Shown here piece by piece: positions 25,101 to 37,100 of a DNA stretch of 64,000 bases. A program made the position numbers and the translations under genes. Below the pieces are notes generated by a model. It was not told the origin of the DNA and did not search any database. It saw only the letters and a list, made by a program, of their open reading frames with translations. This DNA comes from Morinoia aosen (Eukaryota > Arthropoda > Malacostraca > Amphipoda > Talitridae): contig CM059564.1 in assembly GCA_030386875.1 (NCBI GenBank), positions 44,722,075 through 44,786,074 of the forward strand, written 5' to 3'. Positions within the stretch are counted from its first letter, which is position 1. Every line of letters starts with the position of its first letter.

Positions 25101-28100
25101 TTTAACTGCTAACGAGTCACAAATTTTTAAATATAGAAAGATCACCGATGAAACAATTCAAAAAGGTAGATTTGAACGAGAAAGGCTTATTGTTTCGTTC
25201 ACTGCAGGTGATTATTTGCTTTCAAATGAAACTTCATGCATACGTACTGTTGTTATACGTCATGTATTTGCTTGTTTAGAGAGCCAAACGAATAAAAAGC
25301 TCTCGATTGAGGCAACTAAAATGTGAACACTACCCTAGCGAAGATACGATGAGTTCATCTCTTTATTGGAATCAAAATGGATGCCCAGAGTTAGCAATAC
25401 GAAAGAACTGAGTGTAAGAGACATCTCTGCCTTGAGCATCAACATTTGCACTGCATAACAAATTATTGAAGCATATAGACTGTCACTCGCAGGTAAGAGT
25501 GAACGACTAAAACGTCTCAGCAAACATCGATCATGAATGACAAGCTTTTGAAGCTTCACCTTCAACGCCCGGCTGTTCCCCTGCCTCTCTGCTACATCTG
25601 CAGCTCGCAGATGTACTCTTAAGGGCATTATAGGCAATATCATCAATATCGTTGCGATTATAGGCAATATCATCATGGTTCCACTGAAAATATCATCAGT
25701 ATCGTTGCCATTATTGGCAACATTATCATGGTTCCACTGAAAATATCATAAGTATCGTTGCCATTATTGGCAACATCATCCCGGCTCCACTGAAAATATC
25801 ATCAGTATCGTTGCCATTATAAGCAACATCATCATGGCTCCACTGAAAATATCACCAGTACCGCTGCCATTATTGGCAACATCATCATGGCTCCACTGAA
25901 AATATCATCAGTACTGCTGCCATTATTGGCAACATCATCATGGCCCCACTGAAAATATCATCAGTACCGCTGCCATTATTGGCAACATCATCATGGCTCC
26001 ACTGAAAATATCACCAGTACCGCTGCCATTACTGGCAACATCATCATGGTTCCACTGAAAATATCATCAGTACCGCTGCCATTATTGGCAACGTCATCAT
26101 GGTTCCACTGAAAATATCATCAGTATCGTTGCCATTATTGGCACTACCATCACAATCGTTGCCATCTTTCTGTGGCTATGCAGTGACATGCCAAGTTAAA
26201 GCGGTCTGTTTGTATGTAGCTACTGAGGGTTGTATGTAGCTACTGAGGGTTGTATGTAGCTACTGAGGGTTGTATGTAACTACTGAGGGTTGTATGTAGC
26301 TACTGAGGGTTGTATGTAGCTACTGAGGGTTGTATGTAGCTACTGAGGGTTGTATGTAGCTACTGAGGGTTGTATGTAGCTAATGAGGGTTGTATGTAGC
26401 TACTGAGGGTTGTATGTAGCTACTGAGGGTTGTATGTAGCTACTGAGGGTTGTATGTAGCTAGTGAGGGTTGTATGTAGCTAGTGAGGGTTGTATGTAGC
26501 TACTGAGGGATGTATGTAGCTACTGAGGGTTGTATGTAGCTACTAAGGGTTGTATGTAGCTACTGAGGGTTGTATGTAGCTACTGAGGGTTGTATGTAGC
26601 TAGTGAGGGTTGTATGTAGCTACTGAGGGTTGTATGTAGCTACTGAGGGTTGTATGTAGCTACTGAGGGTTGTATGTAGCTACTGAGGGTTGTATGTAGC
26701 TAGTGAGGGTTGTATGTAGCTACTGAGGGTTGTATGTAGCTACTGAGGGTTGTATGTAGCTACTGAGGGTTGTATGTAGCTACTGAGGGTTGTATGTAGC
26801 TACTGAGGGTTGTATGTAGCTACTGAGGGTTGTATGTAGCTACTGAGGGTTGTGTGTAGCTACTGAGGGTTGTATGTAGCTACTGAGGGTTGCATGTAGC
26901 TACTGAGGGTTGTATGTAGCTACTGAGGGTTGTATGTAGCTACTGAGGGTTGTATGTAGCTACTGAGGGTTGTATGTATCTACTGAGGGTTGTATGTAGC
27001 TACTGAGGGTTGTATGTAGCTACTGAGGGTTGTATGTAGCTACTGAGGGTTGTATGTAGCTACTGAGGGTTGTATGTAGCTACTGAGGGTTGTATGTAGC
27101 TACTGAGGGTTGTATGTAGCTACTGAGGGTTGTATGTAGCTACTGAGGGTTGTATGTAGCTACTGAGGGTTGTATGTAGCTACTGAGGGTTGTATGTAGC
27201 TACTGAGGGTTGTATGTAGCTACTGAGGGTTGTATGTAGCTTCTGAGGGTTGTATGTAGCTAGTGAGGGTTGTATGTAGCTACTGAGGGTTGTATGTAGC
27301 TACTGAGGGTTGAATGTAGCTACTGAGGGTTGTATGTAGCTACTGAGGGTTGTATGTAGCTACTGAGGGTTGTATGTAGCTAGTGAGGGTTGTATGTAGC
27401 TACTGAGGGTTGTATGTAGCTAGTGAGGGTTGTATGTAGCTACTGAGGGTTGTATGTAGCTAGTGAGGGTTGTATGTAGCTACTGAGGAATGTATGTAGC
27501 TACTGAGGGTTGTATGTAGCTACTGAGGGTTGTATGTAGCTAGTGAGGGTTGTATGTAGCTACTGAGGGTTGTATGTAGCTACTGAGGGTTGTATGTAGC
27601 TACTGAGGGTCGTATGTAGCTACTGAGGGTTGTATGTAGCTTGTGAGGGTTGTATGTAGCTACTGAGGGTTGTATGTAGCTAGTGAGGGTTGTATGTAGC
27701 TACTGAGGGTTGTATGTAGCTACTGAGGGTTGTATGTAGCTACTGAGGGTTGTATGTAGCTAGTGAGGGTTGTATGTAGCTACTGAGGGTTGTATGTAGC
27801 TACTGAGGGTTGTATGTAGCTACTGAGGGTTGTATGTAGCTACTGAGGGTTGTATGTAGCTACTGAGGGTTGTATGTAGCTACTGAGGGTTGTATGTAGC
27901 TACTGAGGGTTGTATGTAGCTACTGAGGGTTGTATGTAGCTACTGAGGGTTGTATGTAGCTACTGAGGGTTGTATGTAGCTACTGAGGGTCGTATGTAGC
28001 TACTGAGGGTTGTATGTAGCTACTGAGGGTTGTATGTGCTACTGAGGGTTGTATGTAGCTACTGAGGGTTGTATGTAGCTACTGAGGGTTGTATGTAGCT

Positions 28101-31100
28101 ACTGAGGGTTGCATGTAACTACTGAGGGTTGTTTGTAGCTACTGAGGGTTGTATGTAGCTACTGAGGGTTGTATGTAGCTACTGAGGGTTGTATGTAGCT
28201 ACTGAGGGTTGTATGTAGCTACTGAGGGTTGTATGTAGCTACTGAGGGTTGTATGTAGCTACTGAGGGTTGTATGTAGCTAGTGAGGGTTGTATGTAGCT
28301 ACTGAGGGTTGTATGTAGCTACCGAGGGTTGTATGTAGCTACTGAGGGTTGTATGTAGCTACTGAGGGTTGTATGTAGCTACTGAGGGTTGTATGTAGCT
28401 AGTGAGGGTTGTATGTAGCTACTGAGGGTTGTATGTAGCTACCGAGGGTTGTATGTAGCTACTGAGGGTTGTATGTAGCTACTGAGGGTTGTATGTAGCT
28501 ACTGAGGGTTGTATGTAGCTACTGAGGGTTGTATGTAGCTACTGAGGGTTGTATGTAGCTACTGAGGGTCGTATGTAGCTACTGAGGGTTGTATGTAGCT
28601 ACTGAGGGTTGTATGTGCTACTGAGGGTTTTATGTAGCTACTGAGGGTTGTATGTAGCTACTGAGGGTTGTATGTAGCTACTGAGGGTTGCATGTAACTA
28701 CTGAGGGTTGTTTGTAGCTACTGAGGGTTGTATGTAGCTACTGAGGGTTGTATGTAGCTACTGAGGGTTGTATGTAGCTACTGAGGGTTGTATGTAGCTA
28801 CTGAGGGTTGTATGTAGCTACTGAGGGTTGTATGTAGCTACTGAGGGTTGTATGTAGCTACTGAGGGTTGTATGTAGCTACTGAGGGTTGTATGTAGCTA
28901 CTGAGGGTTGTATGTAGCTACTGAGGGTTGTATGTAGCTAGTGAGGGTTGTATGTAGCTACTGAGGGTTGTATGTAGCTACTGAGGGTTGTATGTAGCTA
29001 CTGAGGGTTGTATGTAGCTAGTGAGGGTTGTATGTAGCTACTGAGGGTTGTATGTAGCTACTGAGGGTTGTATGTAGCTACTGAGGGTTGTATGTAGCTA
29101 CTGAGGGTTGTATGTAGCTACTGAGGGTTGTATGTAGCTACTGAGGGTTGTATGTAGCTACTGAGGGTTGTATGTAGCTACTGAGGGTTGTATGTAGCTA
29201 CTGAGGGTTGTATGTAGCTACTGAGGGTTGTATGTAGCTACTGAGGGTTGTATGTAGCTACTGAGGGTCGTATGTAGCTACTGAGGGTTGTATGTAGCTA
29301 CTGAGGGTTGTATGTGCTACTGAGGGTTTTATGTAGCTACTGAGGGTTGTATGTAGCTACTGAGGGTTGTATGTAGCTACTGAGGGTTGCATGTAACTAC
29401 TGAGGGTTGTTTGTAGCTACTGAGGGTTGTATGTAGCTACTGAGGGTTGTATGTAGCTACTGAGGGTTGTATGTAGCTACTGAGGGTTGTATGTAGCTAC
29501 TGAGGGTTGTATGTAGCTACTGAGGGTTGTATGTAGCTACTGAGGGTTGTATGTAGCTAGTGAGGGTTGTATGTAGCTACTGAGGGTTGTATGTAGCTAC
29601 CGAGGGTTGTATGTAGCTACTGAGGGTTGTATGTAGCTACTGAGGGTTGTATGTAGCTACTGAGGGTTGTATGTAGCTACTGAGGGTTGTATGTAGCTAC
29701 TGAGGGTTGTATGTAGCTACTGAGGGTCGTATGTAGCTACTGAGGGTTGTATGTAGCTACTGAGGGTTGTATGTGCTACTGAGGGTTTTATGTAGCTACT
29801 GAGGGTTGTATGTAGCTACTGAGGGTTGTATGTAGCTACTGAGGGTTGCATGTAACTACTGAGGGTTGTTTGTAGCTACTGAGGGTTGTATGTAGCTACT
29901 GAGGGTTGTATGTAGCTACTGAGGGTTGTATGTAGCTACTGAGGGTTGTATGTAGCTAGTGAGGGTTGTATGTAGCTACTGAGGGTTGTATGTAGCTACC
30001 GAGGGTTGTATGTAGCTACTGAGGGTTGTATGTAGCTACTGAGGGTTGTATGTAGCTACTGAGGGTTGTATGTAGCTACTGAGGGTTGTATGTAGCTACT
30101 GAGGGTTGTATGTAGCTAGTGAGGGTTGTATGTAGCTACTGAGGGTTGTATGTAGCTACTGAGGGTTGTATGTAGCTAGTGAGGGTTGTATGTAGCTACT
30201 TAGGGTTGTATGTAGATACTGAGGGTTGTATGTAGCTACTGAGGGTTGTATGTAGCTACTGAGGGTTGTATGTAGCTACTGAGGGTTGTATGTAGCTAGT
30301 GAGGGTTGTATGTAGCTACTGAGGGTTGTATGTAGCTACTGAGGGTTGTATGTAGCTACTGAGGGTTGTATGTAGCTACTGAGGGTTGTATGTAGCTAGT
30401 GAGGGTTGTATGTAGCTACTGAGGGTTGAATGTAGCTACTGAGGGTTGTATGTAGCTACTGAGGGTTGTATGTAGCTACTGAGGGTTGTATGTAGCTACT
30501 GAGGGTTGTATGTAGCTAGTGAGGGTTGTATGTAGCTACTGAGGGTTGTATGTAGCTACTGAGGGTTGTATGTAGCTACTGAGGGTTGTATGTAGCTACT
30601 GAGGGTTGTATATAGCTAGTGAAGGTTGTATGTAGCTACTGAGGGTTGTATGTAGCTACTGAGGGTTGTATGTAGCTACTGAGGGTTGTATGTAGCTACT
30701 GAGGGTTGTATGTAGCTAGTGAGGGTTGTATGTAGCTACTGAGGGTTGTATGTAGCTACTGAGGTTTGGCTATTGTAGTGTTAGTTAAGGTGAAACATTT
30801 CAAAGTCTGGGTTGGATTTTGCGATTGGTTTTCTGATTTGCTTTCGTATGGCATTGTAGGGAAATTTATAAATTCTGAATCTATCTCTTGCCCTGAATGT
30901 ATCTCTTGATAACTTGTAAAAAAAAGCGTTAAAATAAATACAGAATTTATATGAATAATAAATGTTCTGAATAATCTTTAGGAATGCCAGCTTGAAACAG
31001 AAAGGTAAAACAATTATAGATTTTTTGTATATATTAAAAAGGTCTCAACAACCTTTAGGAATTCGAGCTCGAAATAACTCGTTAAAAGATAGTAGTATTT

Positions 31101-34100
31101 TAACCAAATCTCAACGGTGTTTTTCTACTTAACAGTTCCTAAAGTGGAATCAAGAACCTGTGCAGAGTTCCGTTCGCTTAGCAGCAAGCGCTCTTAGAAA
31201 CGTATAAGATCTGAACACAATTATACAACTTCAAAGCCTGAACAAACGATGCTGCCAACAAGAACGTAGGCAAGCCCCGCCGCGGGGAATTAACATGGCG
31301 TGAGAGAACTCAGTCCAACTCACAATTGAGAACTGATAGTTTTAAATGAAATGTTGTTTGTGAAGAATTGCAGTGCATTTCTGCCAGCGTGACTGAAACT
31401 TTGAGTGTAATTGTGATTGCTGTGAGAGGAGGAGGTGCGCCCGCAGCGCAGGCAGAAGACGTGAGTGCGATATGAAGTTTTGATTGTTGGTAAACGATTT
31501 TGAAGGCCCAGAGTTTTAAGTGATGGCATCAAATTGCCAAAGTTTCGAGGTACACGCCGTCAGAAGTTCACGATCTCCGAAAAAGGTCATTATCTATCAT
31601 TTAGTTCGAATTTCTGTTTGAAATGTTTTAGTATAATGAATGCAGGCTTTGTAGCCTGGAAATGCAGTTTAAGCAGTGTGCGCAAGTTTAAGCATACAAA
31701 TATTTCCTCGTAGCGTAAGAGTAGCGTAAGTAAGTAGCGTAAGTAGCGTAAGAGTAGAGTAGCGTAAGCGTTTTTCATCTGAAGGAAGATAAAATCACGG
31801 GGAATTAGAGTATAACTAAGCACTAAGAGTATAAATAAGTAGCACTTAAGCAGTGTGCGCAAGTTTAAGCATATAAATAGTTAGTACTAAGAGTATAAAT
31901 AAGTAGCACTTCAGCAGTGTGCGCAAGTTTAAGTATATAAATAGGTAGCACTAAGAGTATAAATAAGTAGCACTTAAGCAGTGTGCGCAAGTTTAAGCAC
32001 ATGAATTGGTAGTACTAAGGGTATAAATAAGTAGCACTTAAGCAGTGTGCGCAAGTTTAAGCATATAAATTGGTGGTACTAAGAGATAATTTGCCATCTA
32101 ATTTTACCTCGTTTTATTTGAGTATTGGCTCTAAGACAATAGTGCATCCTTATTTTCTCTTTCAAACACCTTTCAGTTGAGTTTTTTTTTGAAGCTATGG
32201 TTATCTCCTTGATTAACTGTGCTGCATATACATGGTAAACCACCCAGTAGCGAATACTCCCACCTTCATCAGCACTACGTCACGGTAGCAAAGAAGTTCT
32301 TTCAAAGGCAGATTGTCTGCTCCTGTCGCTTGTGATGGCCTTTTTGACAATTCTGAAGCATTCCTGCTGTGCTGTAAAACAAGTGTGCGAAGCTCACACA
32401 CCAGCGCATGAACTCAACAATAAAAATAGTTGGTAGTTTCCCCGGGACTCCTAGCTTCAGCCCAACCAATCAACAGTAACGTAAAAATCATTCCTATAAC
32501 AAATTAACAGCATAAATTTGAAACTCTCAATACATTTTCCATTGACTTTTTCTTCTTAATGGTTTGCTATTCTCGGTCGTTTTAAACAGCTTTTTTTGGA
32601 CATGGTTCTGTATATGTTAAAAATATTCAGTTGTTCGTACTTTATGGCACTTCTTTGACGTACAGTACGCTCACGCGTTAACCGTACAGTACTCTCACGC
32701 GTTAAACGTACAGTACTCTCACGCGTTAAACGTACAGTACTCTCACGCGTTAAACGCACAGTACTCTCACGCGTTAGGCGCACAGTACTCTCACGCGTTA
32801 AACGTACAGTACTCTCACGCGTTAAACGTACAGTACTCTCACGCGTTAAACGCACAGTACTCTCACGCGTTAGGCGCACAGTACTCTCACGCGTTAAACG
32901 TACAGTACTCTCACGCGTTAAACGTACAGTACTCTCACGCGTTAAACGTACAGTACTCTCGCGCGTTAATTGTACAGTACTCTCACGCGTTAAACGTACA
33001 GTACTCTCACGCGTTAAACGTACAGTACTCTCACGCGGTAAACGTACAGTACTCTCACGCGTCAAACGTACAGTACTCTCACGCGTTAAACGTACAGTAC
33101 TCTCACGCGTTAAACGTACAGTACTCTCACGCGTTAAACGTACAGTACTCTCACGCGTTAAACGTACAGTACTCTCACGCGTTAAACGTACAGCACTCTC
33201 ACGCGTCAAACGTACAGTACTCTCACGCGTTAAACGTACAGTACTCTCACGCGTTAAACGTACAGTACTCTCACGCGTTAAACGTACAGTACTCTCACGC
33301 GTTAAACGTACAGTACTCTCACGCGTTAAACGTACAGTACTCTCACGCGTTAAACGTACAGTACTCTCACGCGTTAAACGTACAGTACTCTCACGCGTTA
33401 AGCACACAGTACTCTCACGCGTTAAACGTACAGTACTCTCACGCGTTAAACGTACAGTACTCTCACGCGTTAAACGTACAGTACTCTCACGCGTTAAACG
33501 TACAGTACTCTCACGCGTTAAGCACACAGTTAAGCACACTCTACCAACTGGAGGAGAAGCCCTTTAGTATAAATTATTACCATGAAAGGTTATGTTTATG
33601 TCATAAACCCAAACTTCATGTCGTTGGAAATCACACTATTGAGCAAAATTAAAATTAAAACATATTAAGTACCACTACCACATATTTAACGCTCTTAGAC
33701 CAAATTATACACTTTAAGCAAAAATGAGCTGATTGAAGATTACGTTGAGTCAATATATTACCACTTTTATGGACTCGCTTGATGCCATATACGCAGCGCT
33801 TATTAATTAACAAGATTGCTTCACTCATTATGAGAGAAATGTAAATATCAAGGATCGACTTCTTTCCTGCAATTTACCGCGTTAAATCGCATTACTCAGC
33901 CATAAACCGTGCGTCATTAGCGTAAGCGTTTTTCTTCTGACGGAAGATAAAATCACGGGGAATTAGACGTCTCATTTGCGCCCCATAGCAGCGGGGCTGA
34001 TTGGCCGCATTGAGGAGACTTGATGAGCTTGTGAACTGCGCGGCTCTCTCGGTGCTGCTCGGGCGGGCACTGGTCGGTCGGTGGGGCCGAAATTTGGAGA

Positions 34101-37100
34101 TCAGTTCATGTTAACCTTCTCATGCGGTATTGCAGTGCCTGTGCATACTGGGACTTACTGAACATTACATGTACATGCTAAAACATACTGAACATTGCGT
34201 GGACATGTTAAAACATACTGAACATTCCCTGGACACGCTAAAACATACTGAACATTTCGTGTGGCCGAACATTGGAGATCGGTTCATGTTAACCTTCTCA
34301 TGGGGGATTGCAGTGCCTGTGGACATGCTGAACACTACATGAACATATTGGAATATACTGAACAGTGCGTGAAAATATTAAAACATTCTGAACATTTCAT
34401 AAGTGTGCTGAACCATATTACCTTATTAGGAGAAATTCCGTATCACAATTGGAGAAGATCGTTTCCCCTCATTTTCGATTTCTCTCATTTTAAATGGTCA
34501 TCAGATTTGCTACAGTTCTTTCCCGTATGCATACTTGATGTGCGATCACTCAAACATGCTATCAATTTTAAGGTTTGATGTATGGTTCAAATAAATACTT
34601 AAGGCCAGACAAATTTAAAGAAACAAACTCAATCATCAAACTTTTAGAGTCTGTAATCACCCAAAGTATTCTTAAATTTTGTAACAATTATATGATGCCA
34701 TCACCATAACTCAATTCAACAACAATGAAAACTGTGCAACATCGTGTTTCACTTGATGAAAAATTAGCGTTCATCACTGGTACGTGTACGGGAAAGGAAA
34801 AGAAATAAGATTGGAAGTTTCAAAGCTAATTTTCAGGTGGATGCGTCTGTTCTTCTTCATGAAGCGAGCATTTTGCACACCACCAACTTGCTTATTTTTT
34901 TGATTCGATGTCGCGAAGACAGAATCGCAAACTTGTTTATGAAAACTCGATGATATTTGTCTCAGTTTGCTGTCAATAGTTCAGAGTAATTGTTTGGACG
35001 GTTTTCGAGTCAAAATATGTCCTTTCATGTGTTCTTTTGAGCTGTTCCATCTCCACGTCAAGTTTCCCGACCTCAACAGTGGCTTTGAAAACGTTGGCTT
35101 AAAAAATTGCGCACTTATGAACGTTGTCAGGACGATATCACTTCACTTTCTGAGCGTTTTTACTACACTTCTTGAACGTTTTTAGGGCGATACCACTTCA
35201 CTTCTCGAACGTTTTCAGGACGATATCACTTCACTTTTTGAACGTTTTCAGGACGATATTACTTCACTTCTTATTGTTTACTTTGAGATGGAGGTGGTCA
35301 GCATGATCCATGAACGTTTTCCATATGTTGTAACATTTATTTCTATTAGTATTTGCTGCAGTCTAAGTGCAATTTCTCAAATCATAGGTCTTCCCTTTTT
35401 ACCTCTCAACATAACTTTTCCAAGAAACCAACTATTAGTTTTGGTTTTATGGATTAGTATTGATGAATACAAACGGAAGGTGCTGGAGACTCACGACTGT
35501 CTGTGCGTCTTCCAGCTGAGCGCTCTATTTAGTGACGGTAATTCTAAGCATGACTTATCTATTTGAGTTTATTTGATCTTTCTCTAATACTGATGGTTGT
35601 ACACCGCTAACTTATTATTTAAATATAATTTTTCGTTTAGTTGATGATTTTATGTTAAACGTATTTAAAAAATATTTTTAGAATTGGACTAGTTATATTA
35701 AAAGGCAACTATTTTTCAAACATGAAATCGTTTTTTCAGTCATAATCACACGCCGTTCTTGTCTAAAACTTTTTAAATGGACGTACGTTTTCCTGCAGCC
35801 CTGCAAATATTGCAGTTTTTCTTTAGATTGATCATTATCTTTCTATATGTCTTACATGCTGCTACAGTGCGTATAGCATTACGTTTTGTGTCAGTGCATT
35901 TTAGAATAAATTTTCTCCTTTATTCGCTTTTTAATAATGTAAAATATTATAAATAATTATTTTAAAATGGAAATATTTCATAATTAAAGCACAATGTTTA
36001 CTAATAAATAAATATATTCAAAAATAAATAATAATTTTTAATAATAAAAGCATAATATTTGGAAGTAAAATAATAATTTTTAATAATAAATAATATTTAA
36101 TAGCATGAAGCCTCGCTTATGATAAATTTCAACCACAATTGATTTGCAATTTTTATGAAACACTTATGAAAGTTCGTCACATGTTAAATTAATCACAAAT
36201 TCACTTAGCATTTTCTTGTTGGAACATTGCTCCATTACAGATGAATGGTCACCAGGGATTGCTGTTGAATATCAACTTCGTTGTCCTGTAAAACTGATCC
36301 CGAGACGCATTTGGTCGGCGGCTGCAGTGCGAAGCCTCGTAATCCATACTTCGGCGAGCGGAAATTGGTTATAGCAACGTTGCCAATGTTTTTTTGTTGG
36401 AACAAAGTTTAAAGATGCATTCGTTAAAATGTTAATTTGGGTTTTATAGAGAACTTAATTTTACTGTGCAGGCGAAGCGGTGAGCTGGTCAAGCCGCCCC
36501 CCGCGTCACGTTGTGCCCCCTCCCACCTCCCCCCGCCCCACCCTCCCCCCCGTCTTCGACACCAAGTCCCCCACAAACTTCACGGTGACCGCTGGCAAGA
36601 CGGCGGTGCTCTCTTGTATCGTGCACAACCTCGCCAAAAACTCCGTGAGTCTCGGCATCGTCTTCTCTCGTCACTATTTTTGCTAATTTTATTCATGGTC
36701 TTCTCTGATCACTATTTTCTCTAATTTTACTCATGGTGTTCACAAGCTCCCCTAATTTTACTCATTTTGTTCACAAGCTCCCCTAATTTTACTCATGGTC
36801 TTCACAAGCTCCCCTAATTTTCCTCATGGTCTTCACAAGCTCCCCTAATTTTACTCTTGGTCTTCATAAGCTCCCCTAACTTTACTCATGGTCTTCACAA
36901 GCTCCCCTAACTTTACTCATGGTCTTCTCTGACCACAAGTTCCGTTAATTTTTTTACGACACGAAGGTAACTTAGGAGAACATTCCTATCAGATCGCTAT
37001 ACGTTTCCTGATGATGGCTGAAGTGTGCAGCGACAGCGCGGAAGAATAGTATACGGTGTATTTGAAAGCGTGTTAGTCCGTTATTCATCAATTGACCGGA

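Larger units (their letters stand above)
31759..33967 (+). repeat. Pair of 49-bp direct repeats flanking two minisatellites
   Basis: agcgtaagcgtttttcatct followed by gaaggaagataaaatcacgg and ggaattag occurs at 31759-31807 and, with two changes, at 33919-33967. The entry spans both copies; the 64-bp and 24-bp arrays lie between. Confidence 0.85.

Noticed and set aside
24928-25326. 132-codon plus-strand frame in dpr intron 1
   Set aside because: No similarity to Ig or any family I recognise and AT-rich base composition like the intron.
26211-30766. CRISPR-like regular repeat array
   Set aside because: Units are contiguous 20-mers with no spacers, in a eukaryotic intron; it is a satellite.
32556-33539. 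327-codon protein-coding gene on the minus strand
   Set aside because: Open only because the repeat period is 24 bp; no domain, no unique core, antisense within a dpr intron. Kept as a repeat.
36489-36674. Minus-strand 61-codon frame opposite dpr exon 2
   Set aside because: Shadow of the GC-rich coding exon.
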